Shown here piece after piece: positions 17,505 to 25,675 of a stretch of 64,000 nucleotides of DNA; position 1 is the first letter of the stretch, and each line of letters begins with the position of its first letter. Below the pieces are notes generated by a model, which did no database searches, was not told the origin of the DNA, and saw only the letters and a list, made by a program, of their open reading frames with translations. Position numbers and translations under genes: made by a program. This DNA is from Kribbella sp. VKM Ac-2569 (GTDB lineage: Bacteria; Actinomycetota; Actinomycetes; Propionibacteriales; Kribbellaceae), in assembly GCF_004216905.1 (NCBI RefSeq), contig NZ_SGXJ01000003.1, positions 806,001-870,000 on the forward strand, written 5' to 3'.

Positions 17505-18134
17505 ATGAGACGCCCGTTGTTCGCTCGCATGTACACGCGGGTGCGGCCCGCCATGGACGAGCAGGGAGCGGCCGATCATCGGCGTCGGCTGCTCGCCGGC
17601 GTGCAGGGCCATGTGGTCGAGGTCGGAGCGGGAGACGGCGGCAACTTCGCCCACTACCCGACCGACGTGGTCAGCGTCCTCGCCGTCGAACCCGAGCCCT
17701 ACCTCCGCGCCCAGGCCCAGCGCCAGGCCGCCGCGGCCCCCGTCCCCGTCGAGGTCGTCGAAGGTACGGCGGACCACCTGCCGGCACCTGATGCGTCAGC
17801 CGATGCCGTCGTGGTCTCACTCGTACTCTGCTCGGTCCCCGACCAGGCCCAAGCCCTGGCCGAGGTGCGACGGGTACTGCGCCCCGGCGGCGAACTCAGG
17901 TTCTACGAGCACGTCGCCGCCACCCCCGACCGCACCCTCGCAACCGTCCAGCGCATCTCCGACGCGACCCTGTGGCCCCTGTTCGCCGGCGGCTGTCACA
18001 CCCACCGCGACACCGCCGCCGCGATCACCGCCGCCGGTTTCGAGATCGAGGAACTCGAGCAGTTCGAGTTCCCGCCCGATCGCAAGAACCCAGCCAGCCC
18101 GCACATCCTCGGCCGGGCGAGGCTCAGGGCCTGA
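17505..18134 (+). CDS. Class I SAM-dependent methyltransferase
   Basis: The protein has 209 residues. Motif I is VVEVGAGDGGNF near residue 38, the acidic end of strand 2 is VLAVEPEPYL, and motif IV/post-region VVSLVLCSVPDQAQALAEVRRVLRPGG follows. It resembles UbiE-type small-molecule methyltransferases. The substrate is unknown. It diverges from the ECF42 operon over an 80-base gap and converges with the SnoaL-like gene. Confidence 0.85.
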   Translation: MRRPLFARMYTRVRPAMDEQGAADHRRRLLAGVQGHVVEVGAGDGGNFAHYPTDVVSVLAVEPEPYLRAQAQRQAAAAPVPVEVVEGTADHLPAPDASADAVVVSLVLCSVPDQAQALAEVRRVLRPGGELRFYEHVAATPDRTLATVQRISDATLWPLFAGGCHTHRDTAAAITAAGFEIEELEQFEFPPDRKNPASPHILGRARLRA

Positions 18135-18135
18135 C

Positions 18136-18576
18136 CTAAGGCAGCAGGTCCATGGCCGCGGTGCCGTTCTGGAAGTTCGTCGGGACGGAGACCTGGTCGT
18201 GGACGATCAGCCACTGCCCGTCGATCTTCCGCCAGGCCGCAGTCCAGCGCAGCCAGTAATCGATCTTGCCGCCCAGCTTCATCACGGCGTTCATGTGGTT
18301 GAGCGAGTACACGACCGCAAGATCGCCGTCGACGAGGACGGTCAGATCGCGGACCTCGTACTCGAGCGGCAGCTCGAAAGCCTCGAAAACGAGTTCCCAG
18401 TTCTCCCATTTCGTCTCGGCGCCGAGGTGCCGCAGCGGGGGCTGGATGTCGAACGAGACGATGTTCGGGGCGAAGATCGTCCGGACGGCGGCTCGGTCGC
18501 CCGTCCGGATAGCGTCGAGCAGGACGTCGATACGTTCGCGGATGTCGACTTCGGATACAGCGTTCTGTGTGGTCAT
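18136..18576 (-). CDS. SnoaL/NTF2-like protein, probable ECF41 target
   Basis: This 146-residue protein has the cone-shaped NTF2-like fold (IRERIDVLLDAIRTGDRAAV, then FAPNIVSFDIQPPL and later WRKIDGQWLIVHDQVSVP). Such proteins bind or isomerise small molecules; no catalytic role can be assigned. The ATG at 18576 is used because it lies inside a divergent promoter pair shared with the ECF41 gene. The same kind of SnoaL domain forms the C-terminus of that sigma factor, which makes the pairing notable. Confidence 0.82.
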   Translation of the reverse strand: MTTQNAVSEVDIRERIDVLLDAIRTGDRAAVRTIFAPNIVSFDIQPPLRHLGAETKWENWELVFEAFELPLEYEVRDLTVLVDGDLAVVYSLNHMNAVMKLGGKIDYWLRWTAAWRKIDGQWLIVHDQVSVPTNFQNGTAAMDLLP

Positions 18577-18585
18577 GATCGGTAC

Positions 18586-18639
18586 GACGAGACATCGGCA
18601 CGAACTGTCAGACCTCACAGTTCTTCGGGCTGTTCCGTC
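18586..18639. promoter_or_regulatory. Back-to-back divergent ECF41-type promoters
   Basis: On the plus strand CCTCACA (18613-18619) and CGTC (18636-18639) are separated by 16 bases and lead to the sigma gene. On the minus strand TCTGACA (18612-18606) and CGTC (18589-18586) are also separated by 16 bases and lead to the SnoaL-like gene. Both -10 elements lie in the same longer sequence CGTCGTACC. The known ECF41 motif is TGTCACA-N16-CGTC. The two -35 elements directly abut. Confidence 0.65.
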
Positions 18640-18669
18640 GTACCAGGTATGAACGAGGAGAGGATCGCT

Positions 18670-19566
18670 ATGAGTGACCCGGGCCTGAGCGCGATCATGA
18701 GCGAGCGGCGGCAACTGATCAACCTCGCGTACCGGCTGCTGGGGTCGCTGGCCGACGCCGAGGACGTGGTCCAGGAGACGTACGCGCGCTGGTACGCGAT
18801 GACTCCGGACGAGCAGCAGGCGATCGACAACCCGGCGGCGTGGCTGACCAAGGTCGCGAGCCGGATCTGCCTCGACCTGCTGCGGTCCGCCCGCGCCCGG
18901 CGGGAGCGGTACGTCGGTGAATGGATCCCCGAGCCGCTGCCGGAAACCACCGAGTGGCACACCGGATCCGCCGACCCAGCCGACCCGGCCGACCGGGTGA
19001 CGCTGGACGAGTCGGTGAACATGGCGTTCCTCGTCGTACTCGACGCGATGACGCCGGCCGAACGGGTCGCGTTCATCCTGCACGACGTGTTCCGGTATCC
19101 GTTCCCAGAGGTCGCGGAGATCGTCGGCCGGACGCCGGCGGCGTGCCGTCAGCTGGCGTCGTCAGCCCGGCGCCGGATCCGGGACGCCGAGCATCCGGCA
19201 GCACCGTCAGCGCGACGGGCCGAGCTGGTGCGGGAGTTCAAGGCGGCCTGGGAAGCGACCGACATCGCGGCGCTCGTCAACCTGCTGGATCCCGAGGTCA
19301 CCGCGGTCGCCGACGGTGGCGGCATCGTGAGGGCCTCGCTCGCGCCGGTGCACGGTGGCACCGACGTCGCGCAGTACTTCGCCGATCTCCCGGTGTTCAA
19401 CCTCGGCCGCACGCTCTTCGAGCGCATGGTCAACGGTCAGCCCGGGCTGGTGATCGAGTTCGAAGGTGTCGTCGAGACCGTGATCGCGTTCGACGTGGAC
19501 GGCGATCACATCACGAACATCTGGGCGATCAGGAACCCGGAGAAGCTGCAACCCTGGAAGAGCTGA
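18670..19566 (+). CDS. ECF RNA polymerase sigma factor, ECF41 group
   Basis: Sigma region 2 (RRQLINLAYRLLGSLADAED) and region 4 (MTPAERVAFILHDVFRYPFP) are followed by a C-terminal SnoaL-like domain. The DGGG motif (AVADGGGIVRA) and the NPDK-like motif (RNPEKL) that define ECF41 are both present. In this group the C-terminal domain contacts the sigma core and sets its activity, and no anti-sigma factor is used. I prefer the ATG at 18670 because of an AGGAGAGG site 8 bases upstream; an ATG at 18649 is possible. Its 3' end overlaps the convergent reductase gene by 38 bases. Confidence 0.93.
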   Translation: MSDPGLSAIMSERRQLINLAYRLLGSLADAEDVVQETYARWYAMTPDEQQAIDNPAAWLTKVASRICLDLLRSARARRERYVGEWIPEPLPETTEWHTGSADPADPADRVTLDESVNMAFLVVLDAMTPAERVAFILHDVFRYPFPEVAEIVGRTPAACRQLASSARRRIRDAEHPAAPSARRAELVREFKAAWEATDIAALVNLLDPEVTAVADGGGIVRASLAPVHGGTDVAQYFADLPVFNLGRTLFERMVNGQPGLVIEFEGVVETVIAFDVDGDHITNIWAIRNPEKLQPWKS

Positions 19567-20776
19567 CCAGCGTCGTCACGGTCTCCTGGGCGCAGGCCTT
19601 GTTCACGCCGATCCCGCCGCGAGCGCCGCGTTTGATCCAGCCCGTCACGTAGTGACCGGGCCGGCCGACGACGGCGCCGCGGACGTTCGGGACGATCCCG
19701 CGGTCCGCGTCGAACGGCAGCCCGTCGATCGCCTGGCCCTCGAACCCGATCGCGGTGAACAGGTTGCCCGCCGCAATCGTCTCGCCGGAGTCGAGCGTCA
19801 ACCCGTCGGACGTCCAGCTCGTCGGCCGGGCGTGGTACCGGAGCTCGACCCGGTCGCCGGCGGCGGCGAGCAACTCCTGCATCGCCGTTTCCGTGTACGC
19901 CGCCGTTTCGGGACCGCGCCGGCCCAGCAGAACGACCTCCTTGATCCCGCTGGCCGCGAGCGTACGACGTACCTCCGGGGTCACGTCCATCGACCGCAGG
20001 CGTTCCTCGTCGCTCAGCAGGAGCCGCGCGAGGTCGAGCGCGACGTTCCCGTTCCCAACCACGACTGCCCGCGGTCCGGTCAGCTCGACCGGCAGCGATG
20101 CACCGGGGCGCCCGTTGCACCAGGCAACGAAGTCTTCGGCGGTGCAGGCCGCCTCCTCACCGATAATCCCGAGCCGCCGGCTGCGGCGCGCCCCGACTGC
20201 GTGGACCACCGCGTCGTACCCGCTGGTCAGCGACGCGGCATCGGTGCCCGGCAGCCAGCGCACCCGCGAGTGCCCGACGATTCGTTCGAACGTGTCGATG
20301 ATCTGCTTGGTCCGCGGGTGATCCGGCGCGACACCGAACCGCACCAGGCCGCCGATCCGGTCGCTCCGGTCAACCAGCGTCACCTCCGCCGTTGTCCGCA
20401 GCAACAACTCGCGCGTCGCGTACATCCCGGCCGGCCCGGCGCCGACGACCAGCACCTGGCGCGGACCGTCACCCCAGACCTGGTACGACGGCGGCCCCCA
20501 GCTGTCCAGGTCCGTGGCCTCGAGCGGCTCCCGTTCCGCGAAGTACGCCGCGTTCCGCTCGACGTCCTCAGGCGCCGCCTGGTCGGCCGGTTGCGCCGCG
20601 TCGACCGGACAGATGTCGGCGCACGCTCCGCAGTCGATGCAGGTCCGCGGATCGATGAACAGACTCACCCCCGCGCCGAATCCGGGCTCGCCGGGCGACG
20701 GGTGGATGCTGTTCATCGGGCAGACCGCGACGCAACTCGCGTCCGAGCAGCACTCCCCCGAGATCGCGTAACTCAC
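19529..20776 (-). CDS. Ferredoxin-NADP+ reductase with N-terminal bacterial ferredoxin domain (FprB-like)
   Basis: The 415-residue protein joins a two-cluster ferredoxin to an FAD/NADP oxidoreductase. Cluster cysteines are visible at Cys9/10, Cys15, Cys19 and at Cys46, Cys49, Cys52, Cys56. The FAD site VVGAGPAGMYA lies at about 111-121 and the NADP site VVVGNGNVALDLA near 250. It should pass electrons from NADPH through FAD and Fe-S clusters to a partner. The GTG start forms a GTGA overlap with the diiron oxygenase gene upstream, so the two very likely work as an enzyme and its own electron supply. Confidence 0.92.
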   Translation of the reverse strand: MSYAISGECCSDASCVAVCPMNSIHPSPGEPGFGAGVSLFIDPRTCIDCGACADICPVDAAQPADQAAPEDVERNAAYFAEREPLEATDLDSWGPPSYQVWGDGPRQVLVVGAGPAGMYATRELLLRTTAEVTLVDRSDRIGGLVRFGVAPDHPRTKQIIDTFERIVGHSRVRWLPGTDAASLTSGYDAVVHAVGARRSRRLGIIGEEAACTAEDFVAWCNGRPGASLPVELTGPRAVVVGNGNVALDLARLLLSDEERLRSMDVTPEVRRTLAASGIKEVVLLGRRGPETAAYTETAMQELLAAAGDRVELRYHARPTSWTSDGLTLDSGETIAAGNLFTAIGFEGQAIDGLPFDADRGIVPNVRGAVVGRPGHYVTGWIKRGARGGIGVNKACAQETVTTLVSSSRVAASPGS

Positions 20777-21639
20777 AACAGACCGGTCCGCCGATACACG
20801 CGGGCCGCGGCGGGCGTCAGCAGCCCGACCGACCCGAGGAAGTCCATCAGGTTCGCGCAGCTTGTCCGCAGCAACGACCGGTGGTGCTCGTTGCGCCGCG
20901 CTTCACGTACGGCGCGCTCGGCGTCCAGCCCGACATTCGCGTACACCTCGCGGCTCACCATGCTCGACACGATCATGTCCGCGGCGATCGCGATCACCAG
21001 CGCACTCACCCACCGACGCCCGCGCCCCGCGCCGGCCAGCCGCTCGCGGGTCTCCTCACGCGCGAACACCATGTGCCGCGACTCCTCCACCACGTGGATG
21101 TGGTTCACGGTCCGCACCAACGGCTCGACGCGGCGGTCCCGCATCCAGTCGCGCTGCATGACGTCCAGCACCTCTTCGGCCACCAGAATCGCGGCGTACG
21201 CCGTCTCGCCGGTCGCGACCGTCTTGAACATCCGGCCGAGCTCGCGCGCGAGCAGCCGCGGGCGGTACGCCGGCTCGACCATCCGCTCGGTCGCACGAGC
21301 GAACATGATCGAGTGCCGGCACTCGTCGGCGATCTCGGTCAGCGCCCACTGGAACTCGGCGCTCCGCGGCGGCTTGTCGTACACGTCCCGCAGGATCATC
21401 TGCTGCAGGATCAGCTCGAACCAGATCCCGGTCGTCGCCACCGACGCGGACTCGTGCCGGGTCAGCTCCCGCTGCTGCGCCTCGGTCAGGTCGTCCCAGT
21501 ACGGCGTCCCGTAGAGCGTGCTCCACTCCGGCGACATCCCGTACCCGTCGCCGAGCGGCGCGTCCCAGTCGATCTCGGTCTCCGGATCCCGGGACAACCG
21601 GCTCGCCGACCCCAGCAACCGTTCAGCGGTCTCGTCCAT
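20773..21639 (-). CDS. AurF-like diiron oxygenase
   Basis: The protein has 288 residues and is all-helical. The diiron ligands of the AurF/CmlI type can be picked out: Glu75 in IWFELILQQ, Glu106 and His109 in DECRH, Glu155/156 in VAEEVLDVM, and Glu186 and His189 in EESRH. AurF oxidises p-aminobenzoate to p-nitrobenzoate; relatives act on other amines or on lipids, so the substrate is open. I begin at the ATG at 21639, behind a GGAGGTG site. It is first in an operon with a ferredoxin reductase and lies behind a 25-bp palindromic operator. Confidence 0.87.
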   Translation of the reverse strand: MDETAERLLGSASRLSRDPETEIDWDAPLGDGYGMSPEWSTLYGTPYWDDLTEAQQRELTRHESASVATTGIWFELILQQMILRDVYDKPPRSAEFQWALTEIADECRHSIMFARATERMVEPAYRPRLLARELGRMFKTVATGETAYAAILVAEEVLDVMQRDWMRDRRVEPLVRTVNHIHVVEESRHMVFAREETRERLAGAGRGRRWVSALVIAIAADMIVSSMVSREVYANVGLDAERAVREARRNEHHRSLLRTSCANLMDFLGSVGLLTPAAARVYRRTGLL

Positions 21640-21664
21640 CGGGCACACCTCCGAGTCGATATGA

Positions 21665-21689
21665 CATCGTCTATGTAACATAACCGATG
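21665..21689. promoter_or_regulatory. 25-bp palindromic operator between diiron oxygenase and MFS genes
   Basis: The sequence is CATCG-N3-ATGT-A-ACAT-N3-CGATG, with a perfect 11-base core TATGTAACATA (21672-21682). Size and symmetry are typical of a TetR-family site. It lies 26 bases before the AurF-like start and 30 bases before the MFS start. No regulator gene stands next to it, so the binding protein must be encoded elsewhere. Confidence 0.6.
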
Positions 21690-21718
21690 GTTCAAGTCCT
21701 GTCGACTAGATTCCTCCT

Positions 21719-22864
21719 GTGGATCGGCGAGCGATGAGGATGTGGCCGCTGTACGCGGCCGGGTTCACGACCGCGTTCGGCGCGCACGCAGTGGCGGCGA
21801 ACCTCGGCGGATCCTCCTCCGACGCCGTCACCTCACTGCTCACCCTCGGCTTGCTGCTCGCCCTGTACGACGGGGCGGAGGTACTGCTGAAACCGGTGTT
21901 CGGCACGATCGCGGACCGCATCGGCGCGCGCCCGATGCTGCTGTTCGGACTCGTCGGATTCGCGGTTGCCTCAGGCACCTATGTGCTCGTGGACAGGCCC
22001 GGGTGGTTGTGGGTCGCGCGCCTCGGTCAGGGCGCGGCGGCTTCGGCCTTCTCCCCCGCCGCCTCGGCGTTGGTTGCCCGGTTGAATCCGTCGGCGAAGC
22101 ATGGGCGTGCCTTCGGTAGCTACGGGTTCTACAAGAGCATCGGGTACACGGCTGGGCCGTTGCTCGGTGGTGGGCTGGTGTGGCTCGGCGGGTTCCGGCT
22201 GTTGTTCGGGGTGATGACCGTTCTCGCCGCGGGCGTTGCCGTCTGGGCGCTCATCGCCGTACCAGCGGTGCCGCCGTTGCCGCGGACCCGGCAGACCGTG
22301 CTGGATCTTGCGCGGCGGATCACTGACCCGGTGTTCCTTCGTCCGACCGCGGCGCTCGCGGCTGCGACGGCGGCGTTGTCGGTCGGTGTTGGGTTCCTGC
22401 CGGTGACCGGCGCGGCGGACGGGCTCGGCACGATCGCGACCGGCGCGGCCGTATCTTTGCTAGCGGCGACGGCGGCGGTCGTGCAACCGCGGACCGGACG
22501 TGCGCTCGACGCCGGCAAGCTGACGACGCGGACCGGCATCGCGGTGGGGTTGAGTCTGGCAGCGGTCGGCTTCGTCTGTGCCGCACTGCCGGGCGTGGCG
22601 TTCCTGCTGATCGCGTCCGCGTTGATCGGTGCGGGCACGGGTGTGATCACGCCGCTCGGGTTCGCGGCGCTGGCCGCGAGTACGCCGCCCGAGCGACTCG
22701 GTCAGACCATGGGCACCGCGGAGCTCGGACGCGAGCTCGGCGACGCGGGCGGTCCGCTCCTCGTCGCCACGATCGCGACAGTCGCCGTACTGGATGTCGG
22801 CTATCTCGCCCTCGCCGTTCTCCTCGCGCTGGGGCTGCTCATGTTCCGCCCGGCACGAAACTGA
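21719..22864 (+). CDS. MFS transporter
   Basis: This 381-residue protein has about twelve hydrophobic helices and the motif-A-like loop GTIADRIGARPMLL near residue 63, as in drug/proton antiporters. A later TPPERLGQTMGTAELGRELG stretch is typical of the second half. It diverges from the diiron oxygenase operon across a palindromic operator, so export of a product or substrate of that enzyme is plausible. The start may be the GTG at 21719 or the ATG at 21734. It overlaps the convergent methyltransferase gene by 26 bases. Confidence 0.85.
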   Translation: MDRRAMRMWPLYAAGFTTAFGAHAVAANLGGSSSDAVTSLLTLGLLLALYDGAEVLLKPVFGTIADRIGARPMLLFGLVGFAVASGTYVLVDRPGWLWVARLGQGAAASAFSPAASALVARLNPSAKHGRAFGSYGFYKSIGYTAGPLLGGGLVWLGGFRLLFGVMTVLAAGVAVWALIAVPAVPPLPRTRQTVLDLARRITDPVFLRPTAALAAATAALSVGVGFLPVTGAADGLGTIATGAAVSLLAATAAVVQPRTGRALDAGKLTTRTGIAVGLSLAAVGFVCAALPGVAFLLIASALIGAGTGVITPLGFAALAASTPPERLGQTMGTAELGRELGDAGGPLLVATIATVAVLDVGYLALAVLLALGLLMFRPARN

Positions 22865-23465
22865 ACAGGCTCTGCCCTGTCACCAGCGGTTCCGGTACGC
22901 CGGTGAAGCGGTGCGCGCCGACGCCGAAACCGGCCTGCGGATCGGACACCCACACCTGCTCGAAGCCGCGCGCCTCGAACCAGTCACAGATCGTCGGCAC
23001 CAGGTCCGGCTCGCCCCGATGACGGGTCCAGATCACCGTCGCACCGGTACGGCAGAACTGCGGGCTCGCCGCGATCGTGCGCTGGATGTCCGCGGACGTG
23101 ATGTTGCCGAAGATCCCGCACAGCAGCACCAACTCAGCCGGCACCAGGCCGACATACTGATCGGTCGACGACGCATCGCCCGTGACCACCTCGACCTGAT
23201 CGAGACCGCTCGCCCGCTCCCGAGCAAACGCCGACAACTCAGGGTCGAGCTCGACGAGCCGCGCCTGTACGTCGCCACGCCGTGGATGATCCTCCAGTAC
23301 GTCGATGAGGTCCCGACCCTGCCCCGCGCAGAGGCTGACCGCCGGCACCGGACCCGCCGGTGCCCGATCGAGCGCCGCGCGTACCTGCGCCTGCACCGCC
23401 TCCAACCGCCGCGACAGCCCGGACTCGGGATCGTCGTACTCCGTGTGCCACGCCTGCCAATCCAT
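22839..23465 (-). CDS. SAM-dependent methyltransferase-like protein
   Basis: The protein has 208 residues. Motif I reads AVSLCAGQGRDLIDVL near residue 42, with strand 2 ending ARLVELDPELSAFA. VTGDASSTDQY and a late FVPGG end complete a class I methyltransferase fold. This version, with the N-terminal MDWQAWHTEYDDP, is a conserved but uncharacterised family in actinobacteria. The substrate is unknown. Confidence 0.78.
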   Translation of the reverse strand: MDWQAWHTEYDDPESGLSRRLEAVQAQVRAALDRAPAGPVPAVSLCAGQGRDLIDVLEDHPRRGDVQARLVELDPELSAFARERASGLDQVEVVTGDASSTDQYVGLVPAELVLLCGIFGNITSADIQRTIAASPQFCRTGATVIWTRHRGEPDLVPTICDWFEARGFEQVWVSDPQAGFGVGAHRFTGVPEPLVTGQSLFSFVPGGT

Positions 23466-23601
23466 GTCCCGCAGCCTAGACAGGTGGTGGGGGCGGTGAC
23501 CCGGCGTGCGATCTGTAATCTCTCGGTGACGGAGAGGCAGGAACTTCCGGGGGCGATGGATAGTTGTCCTTCAGGAGCCTGCGCGCGATCAGAGGAGAGT
23601 C

Positions 23602-24510
23602 ATGGCACGGCGTGTCGAACAGAAGGCTGCGGCCCGCGAGCGGATCGCGGCGCAGCTGGCCGCCCAGCAACAGGCGGAGCGGCGGCGGCGCCTGCTGCTC
23701 GCGGTCGGCTTGGTCGTGCTGGTCGTGGTGATCGTCGGCGGCCTGGTGACGATCCGGCTGGTCGGTGGCGGCAAGAAGACCGCGACCGGTCCGAGTGGCG
23801 CGGCCGACGCGGGTCTCGTCACCGCGCTCTCCTCGATTCCGGACTCGACGTTCGCCGCGGTCGGCACCAGCGAGGTCAAGGCCGCTCCGTCGGCGATCAC
23901 CGCGCCGGCGCTGACCGCGGGCGGGAAGCCGAAGGTGCTCTACATCGGCGCCGAGTTCTGCCCGTACTGCGCCGCGGAGCGCTGGCCGGTCACGGTCGCG
24001 CTGTCGCGGTTCGGGACGTTCAGCAACCTCGGTACGACGCATTCGGCGTCCGAGGACGTGTTCCCGAACACGCCCACGCTGTCGTTCCACGGAGCGACGT
24101 ACACGAGCCAGTACCTCGCGTTCACGGGCGTCGAGACGACCACGAACGAGATGGTCGGCAACGGGTACAAGCCGCTCGACACCCCGACGGCCGAGGACCA
24201 GAAGACGTTCGACACGTACAACAAGCCACCGTATGTCGGCAGCGACGGCTCGATCCCGTTCATCGATCTCGGCGGCAAGTACGTCGGGTCCGGGGCGACG
24301 TACAGCCCGGATCTGCTGGCGGGTAAGACACAGACCGAGATCGCGGACGCGCTGAAGGACCCGTCGAGCCCGATCGCGAAGGCGGTCGACGGCTCGGCCA
24401 ACGTTTACACCGCAGCGATCTGCAAGCTGACGAACAACCAGCCGGCGAAGGTCTGCTCGACCGAAGCGGTGACCGCGGCGGCGGCGAAGCTCGGCGCGGC
24501 GAAGGGCTGA
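23602..24510 (+). CDS. Membrane-anchored thioredoxin-fold protein, DUF929 family
   Basis: The 302-residue protein has a basic, glutamine-rich cytoplasmic start (1-30), one membrane helix (about 31-56) and an extracytoplasmic thioredoxin-like domain. Its active site is the dithiol Cys120-Pro-Tyr-Cys123 (GAEFCPYCAAERWP). Two further cysteines close to the C-terminus (ICKLTNNQPAKVC) may form a structural disulfide. It is separated by only two bases from a VKOR gene, and the two probably form a disulfide-introducing system that acts on exported proteins, in place of DsbA/DsbB. The 136 bases upstream hold a short CTCTC/GAGAG hairpin and the ribosome site GAGGAGAG. Confidence 0.87.
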   Translation: MARRVEQKAAARERIAAQLAAQQQAERRRRLLLAVGLVVLVVVIVGGLVTIRLVGGGKKTATGPSGAADAGLVTALSSIPDSTFAAVGTSEVKAAPSAITAPALTAGGKPKVLYIGAEFCPYCAAERWPVTVALSRFGTFSNLGTTHSASEDVFPNTPTLSFHGATYTSQYLAFTGVETTTNEMVGNGYKPLDTPTAEDQKTFDTYNKPPYVGSDGSIPFIDLGGKYVGSGATYSPDLLAGKTQTEIADALKDPSSPIAKAVDGSANVYTAAICKLTNNQPAKVCSTEAVTAAAAKLGAAKG

Positions 24511-24512
24511 GC

Positions 24513-24983
24513 GTGACCGAAACCGCACAGCACCCGTCCCGGACCTCGTTGGGCTGGCTCCCCTGGGCCACGTTGGTGGTGTCGGTCGCCGGCCTCGCGG
24601 TGGCGGCGTACCTGACCTATGAGCACTTCACCGCCGGCACAACGCTCGCCTGCCCGGACACCGGGGTGGTCAACTGCGCCAAGGTGACGAGCAGCCAGTA
24701 CTCGAAGGTCCTCGGGATCCCGGTCGCGCTGCTCGGCCTCGCGTTCTTCGTCGGCATGACCGCGCTGTCGGTGCCGCCGATGTGGCGTACGTCGTCCCCG
24801 TGGCCGAGCCGCCTGCGGCTGGTCGGCGTACTGACCGGGGTCGTGTTCGTGTGCTACCTGATCTGGGCCGAACTGTTCCAGATCAATGCGATCTGCCTGT
24901 GGTGCACAGTCGTCCACGCACTGACGCTCGTTCTGTTCGCCCTGGTCATCATCCGGCTGGCCCTGGTTCCGCCCGCGTCATGA
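24513..24983 (+). CDS. Vitamin K epoxide reductase (VKOR) family protein
   Basis: The protein has 156 residues and four to five membrane helices. The two redox pairs of bacterial VKOR are visible: loop cysteines Cys47 and Cys55 (LACPDTGVVNCAKV) and the quinone-side pair Cys128-Leu-Trp-Cys131. It would reoxidise the neighbouring thioredoxin-fold partner and hand electrons to menaquinone. It starts with GTG directly after the DUF929 gene. Confidence 0.92.
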   Translation: MTETAQHPSRTSLGWLPWATLVVSVAGLAVAAYLTYEHFTAGTTLACPDTGVVNCAKVTSSQYSKVLGIPVALLGLAFFVGMTALSVPPMWRTSSPWPSRLRLVGVLTGVVFVCYLIWAELFQINAICLWCTVVHALTLVLFALVIIRLALVPPAS

Positions 24984-25012
24984 AATAGCGTCACAGCGGG
25001 TACCGGAGCCGC

Positions 25013-25675
25013 ATGCGATGGCTACGATTGCGGGCTTTGCTGCTGGCCAACCTGGTGCTCTTCTTCAGCTTCCTGACCGGCCTGGCGTTCGTCGGCCACG
25101 CCCAGGAGAACTCCGAGCTCGCAGATCACGGCCAGGCGCCGCAGACGTTCGCGCAGTACGTCGGCTCGTCGTCGTTCGGCGAGGCGGTATTCGAGAACTG
25201 GGAGTCCGAGTTCCTGCAGATGTTCATGTACGTCCTGCTCACGGCGTACCTGGTGCAGAAGGGTTCGGCCGAGTCCCGGCCCATCGACGAGCCGGCGCCG
25301 CAGGACGAGGATCCCCGCGACCATCGCACCGACCGGAACGCGCCCTGGCCGGTACGGCGCGGTTCCGAGCTGATTCTCACGCTGTACGAGAACTCGCTGG
25401 CGATCGCCTTCGGGCTGGTGTTCGTGCTGTCGCTGTGGTTGCACGCGGCAACCGGCGCCGCGACGTACAGCGAGGAGCAGGAGATGCACGGCGGTGCGGC
25501 GGTCACGACGTGGCAGTATCTCGGGACCTCGCAGTTCTGGTACGAGTCGCTGCAGAACTGGCAGAGTGAGTTCCTGGCCGTCGCGGCGATCATCGGCGGG
25601 TCGATCTACCTCCGGCAGCGGCGCTCGGCGCAGTCCAAGCCCGTCCACGCTCCCCACTCCGAAACGGGCGGCTGA
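25013..25675 (+). CDS. Internally duplicated membrane protein (DUF6766-like)
   Basis: The 220-residue protein consists of two related halves. Residues about 30-90 (TFAQYVGSSSF, FENWESEFLQMFMY, QKGSAES) match residues about 158-215 (TTWQYLGTSQF, LQNWQSEFLAVAAI, QRRSAQS). Each half has two membrane helices joined by an exported loop. The function is not known. It shares one base with the following udgX gene (TGATG), so the two are co-translated, but a functional link to uracil repair is not obvious. Confidence 0.72.
   Translation: MRWLRLRALLLANLVLFFSFLTGLAFVGHAQENSELADHGQAPQTFAQYVGSSSFGEAVFENWESEFLQMFMYVLLTAYLVQKGSAESRPIDEPAPQDEDPRDHRTDRNAPWPVRRGSELILTLYENSLAIAFGLVFVLSLWLHAATGAATYSEEQEMHGGAAVTTWQYLGTSQFWYESLQNWQSEFLAVAAIIGGSIYLRQRRSAQSKPVHAPHSETGG

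Noticed and set aside
18606..18639. TGTCAGA at 18606 as -35 of the ECF41 gene on the plus strand
   Set aside because: It is 23 bases from CGTC; CCTCACA at 18613 has the required 16-base spacing, and the TGTCAGA bases serve as the -35 on the other strand.
23466..23601. The gap before the DUF929 gene as a riboswitch
   Set aside because: It shows only a five-base CTCTC/GAGAG hairpin and no pattern of a known riboswitch class.
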